In this document: piece after piece, positions 1 to 10,798 of the stretch
Layout of the letters: the number at the start of each line of letters is the position of its first letter
Numbering within the stretch: the first letter of the stretch is position 1
Assembly (NCBI GenBank): GCA_036925085.1
Contig: JAUPFP010000031.1
Span: 2,924,229 to 2,988,228, forward strand
DNA length: 64,000 bases
Reading direction: 5' to 3'
From: Brachycybe producta
Taxonomy: Eukaryota > Arthropoda > Diplopoda > Playtdesmida > Andrognathidae
Notes under the pieces: model-generated
The model's input: the letters and a program-made list of their open reading frames with translations, nothing else
Databases searched by the model: none
What the model was told of the DNA's origin: nothing
Position numbers and translations under genes: made by a program

Positions 1-189
1 GATGATTTAATGAAATTTTTTTTAATGACAATGGTCAACAATAACCAGGAACAACTAGAAGTGCAACTGGTAACTTAATACATAATGGTGAAAACACCAA
101 GATTTAGATGGACCAACATTTCAGAAGTGATTTCATGTGTCACAGCAGCTTTGCGTTTTACAATTGAACAAGTAGAAGTGACTCCGTCG

Positions 190-655
190 AATCCATAAGA
201 ATCCTATATTATTCATTAAGAAGATACAAATAAATGAAATAATATTAAATATTAAATTATTAATAATAAAAAAAAACAAGTGTGGCTTCACTCAGGGTCA
301 GGCCACAAGGTGATCCGGGTCCTACCACCGAAATTGAAACAATCTCCGGTTTTTTTTGTTAGTGGACGCTTCTATTGGACGTCAATGGAGTTAAAACTAA
401 TTTTACCAAAGTTTTAACAGTTTTTTTTTAAAGGTTAGGATTCGAAAAATCCGAACGACGAAAAAAGCGCGAAGATTCGAGTTTTCGAATCTCGAATATT
501 TTTCAAGATTCGCGGAATTCGAGGATTCGAATGTCCCATCCCTAGTTTTTTAGATTCGAAAGAGCGAAAAAAGCGCGAAGATTCGAGTTTTCGAATCTCT
601 AATATTTTTCAAGATTCGCCCGGATTCGAATGTCCCCAAGTCCCTAACAAAAACA
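190..655 (-). mobile_element. hAT-like element fragment with duplicated 110 bp TTCGAATC block
   Basis: Bases 190-420 match, in inverse orientation, the unique left part of the element at 17190-17430 (shared region around TTAGTTTTAACTCCATTG and the TTCATTTATTTG stretch). Bases 430-655 contain two copies of a ~110 bp block rich in GATTCGAGTTTTCGAATC, ending GAATGTCCCATCCCTAG and GAATGTCCCCAAGTCCCTAA. That style of end resembles hAT TIRs. No coding sequence remains. Confidence 0.55.
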
Positions 656-776
656 AAAAAGAAATCAATTTTGTTTTACAAAAGCTTACAATTACATCAA
701 ATGCATAAAAGTCATATGACAAGAAGTTAAAATTATGAAGATATTCATTAATTAATGTAATAAAAAGTAATAACTA

Positions 777-1080
777 GGGCTCGGATTTTGATGCAATATC
801 AACCAGAATGTTTCTCAATTTGTGGCCCCAGAAGAGCCAATTGTGAAGTAAACACATCATCAGCATCATTAGAGCAACTGCAATTATGCTTTTTCTAATC
901 AGAAAAGGCTGGTTAGAGAGGCTAGATGTCTGGTTACTATCAGTTGTCAACTAGACTTCTAGCCTCTAACTATTTTTTTAATCAGAAAGAACAATTCCTT
1001 TTTATTACTTCACAATTGGCTCTTCTGGGGGCCACATATTGAGAAACATTCCGGTTGTGATTGCATTAAAATCCGAGCCC
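777..1080 (+). mobile_element. Family G MITE, complete copy
   Basis: It has inverted ends GGGCTCGGATTTT and AAAATCCGAGCCC with long imperfect inverted arms (CTCAATTTGTGGCCCCAGAA, then CACAATTGGCTCTTCTGGGG on the other arm). It is about 304 bp and non-coding. CTA/TAG flank the ends. Confidence 0.85.
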
Positions 1081-2876
1081 TAGTAATAACTATAGTTGAA
1101 AACATAACTCTGAAGTATGAGACGCCGTTTGGATCATATATACATTACTTATCCATGTAAAATCTTGGTGTTTTCACCATTATGTAATAAATTACCAGTT
1201 GCACTTCTGGTTCTTCCTTGGTTATTGTTAACCATTGCAATTAATGGTCAAATCAATTTTAAAGTCCCAACTTCTTTGGACACTTTGAAAGAAAGATATT
1301 GCAACATTAAAATAGCCCTTAAGTGATTGAGCTACCCTTCTAGTTTCTAAAAAAAAAAACACATTCAAGTTCCTCTTCATTTTGCTCTTCTTAAAGAAAG
1401 AATAATCAAGAGTTAGACAGGTGCTTACACCTTAAAACCAACTAACTTTAAGCTTTAAGCTTATTGTAAAAACCAACTTTTAAGCTTATTTGTAAAATAT
1501 TTTGACCGAGTTACGAATTGTCCACAAAATAAAGTTAAAAAATATAGCTAAGAATTCAAGACAAAACTAAAGAGAAAAAAAATTGGTAAGCGTGCTAAAA
1601 ACTAGAACGGGTATCTGAATCACTTAATAGTATTTTCATATTGATTGATTTATCTTTCAAAATAAACTGTTTATTGACAAATATTTTTGAGTCATTCTCA
1701 AAAAGCTTATTTTGAAAAATATCAAGAAAAAAAAATACCATTAAGTGATTGAGCAAACCCTTCTAGTTTATAAAACAATTTAAATTTCTCGTTATTTTTC
1801 TTTCCATAATGCAGCCCTTCTTGGTTTTGTATTTAAAATACAATTAAAAAATTCAAAATAATTTACTTTAATAATAATTCTACTATTTTAAATGGAAATT
1901 TTGGTATTTATTTTGTGGTTATGACAATTCGTAACACATCAAACTGTAATAAGATGTGACAAATAAAAAATTTAAAGACTGGTTTTACAAACAATTCTGA
2001 ATAAAACTTAAGAGAACTCAAATTTTTCTTGTCTTAACCAGTTCATTCTTTGTAATTACTAAATGCATAGTTTACAATGTACGCCTATAGGAATCACAAT
2101 AAAAGATAAAAAAAAAAAACTTATGTCATCAATTATGTTTCATACTTAAGGTAAAAATAATTGTGCTTTTTTTTTTGCAACCTGAATAGAGGCTATATAA
2201 ATTACAGCCAAATTAGAAGTGTAGATTTAAAACTAGCCTCTTTTGAAGCATGATTTATTTTGTCTTACTCATATTATGCCTGTTTCAGAAGCAACACACA
2301 TTAAGAAGAAATAGAAGATGTTTTAGAAACTAGAAGAGTAAAATGACTCAAGGACACATTAAATGTCTCTCTAAAGCAATTGGTTTTAGGGTAAAGGCAC
2401 ATTTACTTAGTGAGCTGAAGATGAGAATTGCATGAGCTGAAGCAGAAATGCTGTACCATCTTAAATGAAATATTTCAGCTGAAGCTGAAGCAAATTAGAG
2501 CTGAAAATGATTTTCAGCTTCTATCTAATGCAGTGAGATATTTCGGCTCATTTGTAGCTGGTCAGCTAGTGATGTCATCATCATATGATACCCATCAACC
2601 AATAGGAACGTAAAAACGGTATAAAGTTGCAAATATCTCTTATCAATGTCATGTGACATTGACTTTGTGTATTAAAATACATTCATTTGAGGTGCTTGGA
2701 ACTAATTTTATGTGAACTGAAAAGCTGAGCTGTTTTGTTGCAGAGCTCAAGGTGGCTAAACACAATAGCTGACACACATGTTCATTTTCAGCTACCGGGT
2801 ACTGATTCAATACAAGAATTTCATCTTCAGCTCACTAGTAAATGCACCTTAAATGTCCTTTTCAGGCAAATGGTTA
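1081..2876. other. AT-rich non-coding stretch with family C fragments
   Basis: No supportable gene. Scattered family C ends (CTAGTTTCT or AGAAACTAGA cores) occur near 1321-1355, 1740-1775 and 2317-2345, with short poly-A and poly-T runs. The short open frames here have no recognisable features. Confidence 0.6.
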
Positions 2877-3362
2877 TAGGGCAAACGTCCCTTCAGGGCA
2901 AACGTCCCTTCAGGGCAAACGTCCCTTCAGGGCAAACGTCCCTTTAGGGCAAACGTCCCTTTAGGGCAAACGTCCCTTCAGGGCAAACGTCCCTTCAGGG
3001 CAAACGTCCCTTCAGGGTAAACGTCCCTTTAGGGCAAACGTCCCTTTAGGGCAAACGTCCTTTTAGGGCAAACGTCCTTTTAGGGCAAACGTCCCTTTAT
3101 GGCAAACATCCCTTTATGGCAAATGTCCCTTTAGGTAAAATGTCTCTTTCAGACAAATGCTTTTACAGCAAAATATACCTTTAAGAGAAACATTCCTTTA
3201 GGGCAAACATCCCCTTGTGGCAAATGTCCCTTCAGGGTAAACATTCCTTTATGGCAAATGTCCCTTCAGGGTAAACATTCCTTTATGGCAAATGTCCCTT
3301 CAGGACAAACATCCCTTTAGGGCAAACGTCCCTTCAGGGCAAACGTCCCTTTAGGGCAAAAG
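2877..3362. repeat. 17-bp minisatellite (AGGGCAAACGTCCCTTC)
   Basis: About 28 head-to-tail units of AGGGCAAACGTCCCTTC. They are near-perfect at 2877-3080 and more diverged at 3100-3300 (loss of the CpG, GGCAAATGTCCC variants). The half-unit AGGGnnnACGTCCCT is a partial palindrome. Confidence 0.95.
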
Positions 3363-3650
3363 TCTACTTTTAAGAGATTTAGTTCTCATCTAGTTTCTGA
3401 AACACGTCTTTTTTCATTAATGTTTTGAAAATGCAGAACAAAAAATTATTAAAAGTAATTTAAGCTATGCGATGAAGCTGAAAAAATATGAAAATTTTCG
3501 GCTCATCTACAATTTTTGGAAATGGCCGAAAATTGTTTCTTTTTGATTCGTAAATATATATATAAAAAAGAATCAGTTATGAGAAAAAAAAAAGAAAGTA
3601 GAAAGGGCCTGAGTTACAATCTCGGTGTCACTAAACTGACACACACACAC

Positions 3651-3855
3651 ACAGGTAATTAGAAATCGAGACAAACTTCAGTTGGCTCCACCCTTTTTAT
3701 GACGAACGCAACTTCTAATTGGTTGGTTATGTAGTCTGACGTCACATGCTCCGCCCTTTTCAACGTCGAACCACACAACAAACCAATTAGAAGTTGTCGG
3801 TCGTCATAAAAAGGGTGGAGCCAACTGAAGTTCGTCCCGATTTCTAAATGCCTGT
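3651..3855. mobile_element. Family A MITE, copy A1
   Basis: A ~205 bp near-perfect palindrome from ACAGG to CCTGT with arms containing CTTCAGTTGGCTCC, TATGACG and CAACTTCTAATTGG. The centre has CTGACGTCACATGCTCCGCC. Flanking 9-mers cacacacac/tacacaaac match at 7 of 9 positions. Confidence 0.9.
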
Positions 3856-4523
3856 TACACAAACACCATCAAATATTATAAGCAGTTTTAGTCAAGATAT
3901 ATACATAGAGGTAACTCAACTCTGTGTTATAAGTAAAAAAAATATCCTGGATGAGTGAGCTGACAAGCACCACCTAGTAACGAAATAACCCTTTCAGGCT
4001 CCTCTTCCTCAATTGCCTATCTGTCCTCATAGATAACAATGACAGCTTGGTTACTAGATGCTGCTGTGATCCTCTTAACTTTCGCTCTTGATCAAAGAAA
4101 ACATTCTTGGCAAATGCTTATGCTCTCAGTCGTCTTACAAGGTGCCTATAGCCTCTCTCCAAGGTTCTTTTTATTCCTCTTGTCTCCCCCCATCCTTCAC
4201 TTATAAAGAGAACCTTGAACCTTTATTTCCGATTCAATATGAATTAGATAAAACAAGCTTTAGTAAAGCTCATGCATTGACTTAAGGTTTTTGCTTCTCC
4301 ATGAACCGTCTTTCAAGCCAGTACTGGTTGAAGAGCCAGCCTTTCTTTATGAACCGTTGTTGAGTCTCGAAACTAGCTTGAGTGAAACAGCTTGAGTTAA
4401 GCCGATAAACTAAACTGGCTTAAGATTTCTTGCTTTTCAAGCCAAATCACGCTTAAAGTTAGGCGTGGCCTAACTTGTGTGATGTCACAAAAAGCAGACC
4501 GCTTTTGCTAATAAACATTGCAA
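3856..4523. other. Non-coding stretch, no supported feature
   Basis: Moderately complex sequence with no coding signature that I recognise. The 65-residue open frame at 4088-4285 has no family resemblance. Around 4290-4440 there are short repeated words (AACCGTCTTTCAAGCCA, TCAAGCC) but no array. Confidence 0.4.
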
Positions 4524-4730
4524 ACAGGTAGTTAGAATTAGGTGAAAACTTCAGTTGGCTCCGCCCTTTTTATGACGACTGGCAACTTCTAATTGGCTGG
4601 TTATGAAGTCTGACGTCACATGTTTCCGCCCTTTTCAACGTCGAACCACACAACAAACCAATTAGAAGTTGCCGGTCGTCATAAAAAGGGGGCGGAGCCA
4701 ACTGAAGTTCGTCACGATTTCTAATTGTCT
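4524..4730. mobile_element. Family A MITE, copy A2
   Basis: Same palindromic structure as A1, starting ACAGGTAGTTAG. The right terminus is degenerate (ends GTCTTA). It contains CTGACGTCACATG. Confidence 0.85.
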
Positions 4731-5364
4731 TAATTAAAGAATCAGTGGTGCAAATGAGAAGAAAAAAAAATGTAGCACTAAGTAGAGATGGCGCCATCTA
4801 TCAGCTACGTTATGAAAATGCTCTTAGTTGAGCTACCTCTATATATTTATATTTTGTTTTAGTTTAGAAAAAGAAATTCACAAGAAAAATTAGGAGGAAA
4901 AAAATGTCTCGTTATAGCAAAGTTTTGTCTTCTTCATTTGTCTACTTGTACAAAAAACGTTAAAAAATGTTTATATCTTACGGTGATATTAAATATATTA
5001 ATAAAAATGTTTTTTTTTTCAATAATATTTTTTTATATAGCTGTAACCATTTTCGTTTTTAGAGACTAGAATATTTTTTGGGGGTGAATTGGAAAAAAAA
5101 AAAATCAAAAAAATCAATTTTTTTTCTCCAAATTTTCTGATTTTTTACAGATTGGGAGAAAAAAAAAAGAAAATTTCACACATCAATAAACCGTTTTTTT
5201 TCCGCTTTCTTCAAGTAAAGTTTTTCCTTTTTTCTGACTGAAAATTATAAGAAAAAATCTCGAAAGACGGATCTGGCACAAAATTAAACAAAACAAAACA
5301 AAAATTCATAAACTTAACTTAAGAAGAAATTTTTTAAAAAAAAAATCAAAACTATTAACAATTA
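4731..5364. other. AT-rich, homopolymer-rich non-coding stretch
   Basis: Poly-A and poly-T runs predominate. One AGATGGCGCCATC motif lies at about 4787-4799. No gene seen. Confidence 0.5.
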
Positions 5365-6197
5365 CAGTAGAATCTCGATTATACGGATCTCGGTAATCCG
5401 GAATTCCGACTATTCCAGACTAGCTTTTCTCATACTATTGTTTTCTTTTTAAGCCTTTATCAGTGTTTTTGAATTTTAACCTCCTGATAGTGAAGAAAAA
5501 AAAAATAAAAGTTAAAAAACGGTGATTTTCCGGATTATCCAGATATTGGTAATGCGGAATTCCGGATAATCCGTACTTTCGACTAATCCTGAGCCAGCTT
5601 CCATTATAATACAATTATTTTTTTTTTAGTTTATCAATATTCTTGACTTATAACTTCTCGAAAATGAAGAAGAGAAATTACAGTATAAAAACAGTGATTT
5701 TCCGGATTATCCAGATCTCGGTAATGTGGGATTCCAGGTAATCCATACTTCCGACTAATCCGGAGCCAACTTATATTATAATACAATTTTTCCTCCAGTT
5801 TATCAGTATTTTTGACTTATAACTTCTTGTTAGCAAAGAGGAGATATTACAGTATAAAAATAGTAATTTTCCGGATTATTTGGATCTTGGTAATCCGGAA
5901 TTCTGGATGATCTGGGCCGGCTATTCGATTTTTTTCCAGTGTTTCTGATGCAACTTCCCGATAGTAAAAAAGAGAATTAAATTATTAAAAAAAGTGATTT
6001 TCTGGATCTTGGCAATCCGGAATACCGCGTAATCCGGAATACCGGGTTATCCGGACAAGCCATTTGTTTTTTTAATGTGTTTTTGACTTAGCTTCTCGAT
6101 AGTGAAGAAGAGAATTAAAGAACAAAAACGGTAATTTTTTTCTCCGGATTTTCATTAATCCGGTTCGCATTTAGTCCGGATAATCAAGATTCTACTG
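5365..6197. mobile_element. pogo/Tigger-like MITE with internal ~230 bp repeats
   Basis: Terminal inverted repeats CAGTAGAATCTCGATTATAC (left) and the complement of GATAATCAAGATTCTACTG (right) are bracketed by TA dinucleotides at 5363-5364 and 6198-6199, as expected for Tc1/mariner/pogo insertions. Internally, blocks beginning TTTTCCGGATTATCCAGAT and GGTAATGCGGAATTCCGG recur about every 180-230 bp, so the element has grown by internal duplication of its end sequence. No transposase frame. Confidence 0.8.
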
Positions 6198-6209
6198 TAT
6201 TAACAAATT

Positions 6210-6532
6210 ATAACAAACATTAGAAAATAATTAATAACTATTTATGAAGATAAATATAAACAGAAATAGCAGAAAAAAAGTTTAGGAAAATCAACACTTT
6301 TTTTCCTGAAGCTTAATATAAAAAAAGAAGCCACAAAAGTTACGAAGAAAGAGACATTCTTCGAGAGAAAGGTTTAAACACTTGAAAAAGTTTTAAAAGT
6401 TAAACACAATTAAAATGGGAACTTACGAAAACCCCATTTTTAACCGTATACAACTTTTCTTTTTTTTTAGAAATGTGAAATCTCCCTCCACAAGTTTTTT
6501 TTAAATTGAATACCGTTAGAAGTTCCGTATTT

Positions 6533-6603
<71 letters not shown>

Positions 6604-6782
6604 GGTTCTCTTTTCGAAGAATTTTTTAAACCACATTAAGCCGAAGAAGATGATGATGAAGTAGGAGAAAACAAACGACAGGAACCATCAGGTACATTTG
6701 GGCAACATCTGGAAAACAAAAACAAAAAACCAAAAAAAAAAACACGGCAAAAAACCACGAGAAAAACACGAAACAAAATTTT
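6210..6782 (-). other. Presumed Shank 3' UTR start
   Basis: This is the sequence immediately downstream of the Shank stop. It includes a (GA)n tract on the coding strand at about 6535-6602. I see no clear AATAAA on the minus strand here. The nearest variant, ATTAAA, is at 6071-6076 inside the adjacent pogo-like element, so the transcript end is unresolved. Confidence 0.35.
6535..6602. repeat. (CT/GA)n microsatellite in presumed 3' UTR
   Basis: An almost perfect CT dinucleotide tract of about 65 bp, about 180 bp past the Shank stop codon. In mRNA sense it is GA. Confidence 0.9.
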
Positions 6783-9700
6783 TCACTGCTTCATCATCGA
6801 GTGCCTCCGTAACGACCTCTCGATATTCATCCGATGTCCGACTCTTTTGACTCCCAAATCCGCAAGCGAATTATTATCCAAATATGTCAACCTACGACCA
6901 TCGACTCCGGCCGCCTCGAACCTCGCCTTATACTCCGGCAAGAGAAGGCTTTCGAGCCAATCGGAAACATCTCTAGTGGTCCACTGAATCATCGGTTTCG
7001 AACGAAACTCTTTATAAGTTGGTGGTGGTGGTGCAGGAGTTGTCGGAGGTGGACCGGCACTACCGCTACAAGGTCGTGATTTGAGCTTAACCGGTCCACC
7101 GAGATACGGTGGTGGACCTTGATCGATGGACAAAGGGGGTAAATGCGGAGGATGATGATGATGTTGTTGCTGCTGCTGCTGATGATGATGCGGATGTTGA
7201 TGAGTTTGAGAATGAGGTGGATTTGAAGGATGTTGCGACTGATGTGGATGATAGTGGTGATGGTAATCATCGGGTGGAACACCATTGCAAGTGCCAGAGG
7301 GTAAACAAACTTTCGCATTGGACGGTCGAACCATTTGACGAACCGAAACATTCGACATCGTCGAAGCAGAAGAAGATGCCGGTGGTTTCATTTGACCACC
7401 ACCACCACCATGATGTGACGGATGACTTTTTTGTATGACACCGCCGGACATTCCCGAACGCATCGTCGGAAGTTTCGAAGCGGCTGCCGCTGCCGCAGCA
7501 GCAGCAGCTGCTGCAGGACACGACAAATGAATTCCACCTGCCGCTGCTGCAAGAGCTGCAGCCGCATTCTTAGCAGCCGTTTCGGCATCCTCGAGTATTC
7601 CACGCCGATCTTTTTTAATCGGAACGTGAATATCGTCGCTGAATTCCGGCGGAGGAGCAATCATAGAAAAATCCGTATCGTTCGATAGCGTTCGTTCGTC
7701 AAACTCTGGAGGTGGTGGGACTAGACCAGCTAACGAATTAACCGCTTGAAGCGAATTCGCGTGCATCTTTATTAGATTCATACTTTGCTGAATCTTCTCT
7801 TCGGCCGCTTTCGAAGACGATGTCGTTAAATTCGATCGCGGTTGTATCTGTCCGTGTTCGACGGAAGAATGTCTCCGTTCAATCGGTTGATCACGGACAA
7901 ACACCTGTTTGACATTATCGTCACGACTCATCGCATGAACTTTTGTCGCAAGTATCGGTGTTTCCGATACAGATTGTGGCCGAATCGATACTTTTGAAGC
8001 CGATGTTAAAGTTGGAGCTGCTTTCGTATCTGGCGACGAAGGTTCGCTTCCGTTAAAGCTACTATCAAAACTTCCGCCACCTCCGCCTGGAATTGATTCC
8101 GTAGGTGGTGTAGGTTCCGTAATGTCGCTCTCGGCATCCGTTTCACCGGTTTCGATCGGTGGCGGTAATCGTGACAGAGATACGACATTCTTTGTTAGAA
8201 TACGACGACTTGCAATCGAAGCTTCCAATTCTTCTCTTAAGACGGCACCGGAAGACGTTTCCGTAATCTTAGCCTTTAGATTGTAAGCCGGATCGTTCGT
8301 ATCGTCCGAATCATCCGATTCATCGTCTCTCTTGACGGAATCGCCGCCACACCCGATCGATGACGATCCTCGTACTCTCGATGACGGTTCCGCGTTGTTC
8401 TTTTCGTTTTGAACGTCAACGTCCGAAGAAACTCCGCTAGAACTGTTCTCTCCATCCTGATCTTGCGTCAAGTCATGAGGACAAGATTTGGACGGTTTCA
8501 AGTGAACCTTTTCCAAGATTTTAGCCTCAAAGATCTGCGAATGAGAACCTTTTAGAATCTTTCGCTGTTCTTCCGGCTTCTTGATCACTGTCGTACGAAC
8601 TATAGACGGTGGAGTTTTTACGGATTCTACTTTCTTTTCGAAAGCCGAGATCTGTTCTTTAACGTTGATGACCAGTTCTTCTTGTTTCGATGTCTGATCG
8701 GCACCGACCGAAACGGCCACATCTTCAGTAGCGATGGCGGTGGTCGTGGTGACCGATTTCGTAACTGTTTCTTCAGAAGGATGCGGCGGCGGAGGAGGAA
8801 GAGGAGGATCTTTCGCTGCCGAAGTGATCGGAATTGGTGCCGACAAAACGCTCTCTTCCTTCTTCGGACTATCAGGGGATGGTACGGCACTATCGGAAGT
8901 TAACGATGCTCGTCTTTGCCGTTCGGCGGCTTTTTTAGCAATCAACAGCTTAAAATCCGAACCACCAATAGTTTCTGAACGAATGACGGTCGAAGGACTC
9001 GAAGACGCCGAATGAGTTGCGGAAGAAGGAGCCGAAGTGACCGGAGTTGAACAAGCTTTGATAATCTTGGCTCCGGTCGGAGGTGGTTTTCCGGTTACCA
9101 ACCGACCGTCGATTGATTCCGATCCCTGATCTTTTCCTTTTACGATTCCGATTAAAACTACCTTTGTGGATGACGACGATGACGACGAAGGCGAACCAAC
9201 TGGAGTGCTCGTCTTGACTACTGTTGCAACGGAACCAGTTTGTTTGACAACATGATTCTGTGACGAAACCGGTTGTACAGATCCGGTTTTATCTCTTCTT
9301 TTAACGGGTGGCGTTGGTGGTTTCTTCTTTTCACCGGATTGCGGCGGCGCCCTCGACAAGGACCCACTGTCCTGAACTTGAATTGGAGGCGCCGACTCAG
9401 TATGTTGCTGCTGTGGCCTTACAGGCGCAGGTGGCGGCGGTGGAGGAGTTTCGTCATCTTCGTCGCTGATGTCGTAATCCGGTTCAGGAATATACGGTTC
9501 GACCTCATTGTGTGTCGGTAAGTGAGGTGGTTGCTGCGTACCGTAAGGACGTTGATGATAATGATGATGAGACAAGGACGAAGATGACGACACAACCGGA
9601 AGTGCATAAGGATTGGTAGTCGTTTGAACTGCCGAAATGTGAGAACCACGTTCCGAAGAATGTCCGCTATCGGTCGACACCGCATCGAGAGCAACCAGAG

Positions 9701-10798
9701 TCTGTTGCGGACATGGTTTCTTAAACGTTGAGCACGTGTAACTCGCCGAATCGCCGGAAGTTTCCGTTTCCGAAGAAGTACTACTACTCGGACTACTCGT
9801 TTTTGGCGGCGGCGGAACATTCGGAGGTAACGATCTCGACCTGAGAGAAGCCGAAGAAACTGCTTTATGTGCCGGCGGTTGATTATTTGTCGGACGTGAC
9901 GGCGCGTGATAACCGATGATACCGATCTCTTGCGGTGACGCGTATAATTTTGCACTGTCTCCCGGCCTGAAACTCGACATTACACTCGTCGGTTTCGAAG
10001 GACCTTCAGAGGAGGAGGAGGAGGAAGAGGCGGCGGCGGCGGCAACCGTTACTTTGGCATATTCCGATCGCGATCGAGAAACGTCGACACGAACGACTTG
10101 ACCGATCGGAGGTGGTGGTGGAGGATGTGTCGGTGGTGGCGGATGTTGCGGACCGGAATCCGGCTGAGGACCACTACCGCAACGTTTCTTATCTTCGATC
10201 GTTTCCGAAGCAACCACGCGATTGTAAATCTCTTCGATCGAATGCCATGGACCTTTACTATCGGCAAGTTCGGCCGATTTTTCGGACATTTGCGGCACTC
10301 GCGACGACCACGATAACTGAACGTTTCTTCCGTTTAACCGAATTACGGCCATATCTTCTTGACTATGACTTCTCCTGTGATGCTCTTTCGAACCGAAGAC
10401 ATTCGATCGGATGTTATCGATCGTTATTTCGGCTTCGTTAAGATCGGGAGTGCTGTGGAATACTTTATGAATTTTACTCGGAGAATCGCTCAGTTTATGT
10501 TTACTCGCTTTGTAACGTTTCATCTGAGCGACACTTCCGTAAACTTTCGGAGATTGAAGAACTCCGGAGGAATCAATTAGAGAATTATTATCGTGTTGGT
10601 TCGCAAACATGTCTTGTAGTTCGGACGCCATTACCCTTTTGGCGTTAACCGGCAACACCGAGTTACCGAGTGTGGAGTGGGTCTTAAAAGGAAGACTATC
10701 GGAAGATCGCAACTGTTTGTTTGGAAGTGATTCGATCGAACTCGACTTGGTCGAACGACCTTCGGAGTCGTACTCCAATAAAGTCCGGTCTAGAGCTT
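6783..10798 (-). CDS. Shank: Shank last exon: Pro/Ser-rich region, cortactin and Homer motifs, SAM domain
   Basis: This single 4016 nt exon encodes residues 742-2079. Most of it is predicted disordered, with Ser, Pro, Ala, His and Gln runs (12 Ala at ~1837-1848, His/Gln-rich ~1920-1960). KKKPPTPPVKRR at ~1232-1243 resembles the cortactin SH3 ligand. LVPPPPEF (~1767) and IAPPPEF (~1788) fit the Homer EVH1 consensus PPxxF. The SAM at ~2010-2074 contains TTRDVSDWLESLLLPEYKAR and VKRVGHRMNIERSLRR, near-identical in the last helix to SHANK SAMs (VTRVGHRMNIERALRQ). The protein ends RRHSMMKQ, five residues beyond the SAM helix. This exon is clearly more GC-rich than its surroundings. Confidence 0.97.

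Noticed and set aside
3659-3862. Recurring ~65-100 codon frames with FYDDRQLLIGLLCGS (also at 4570, 21520, 24190, 34195, 39510, 54840)
   Set aside because: They are all translations of the family A MITE palindrome and are open only by chance in some copies.
7109-7438. Asp/Val-rich plus-strand frame
   Set aside because: Complement of His/Gln and Ala runs in Shank; an artefact.
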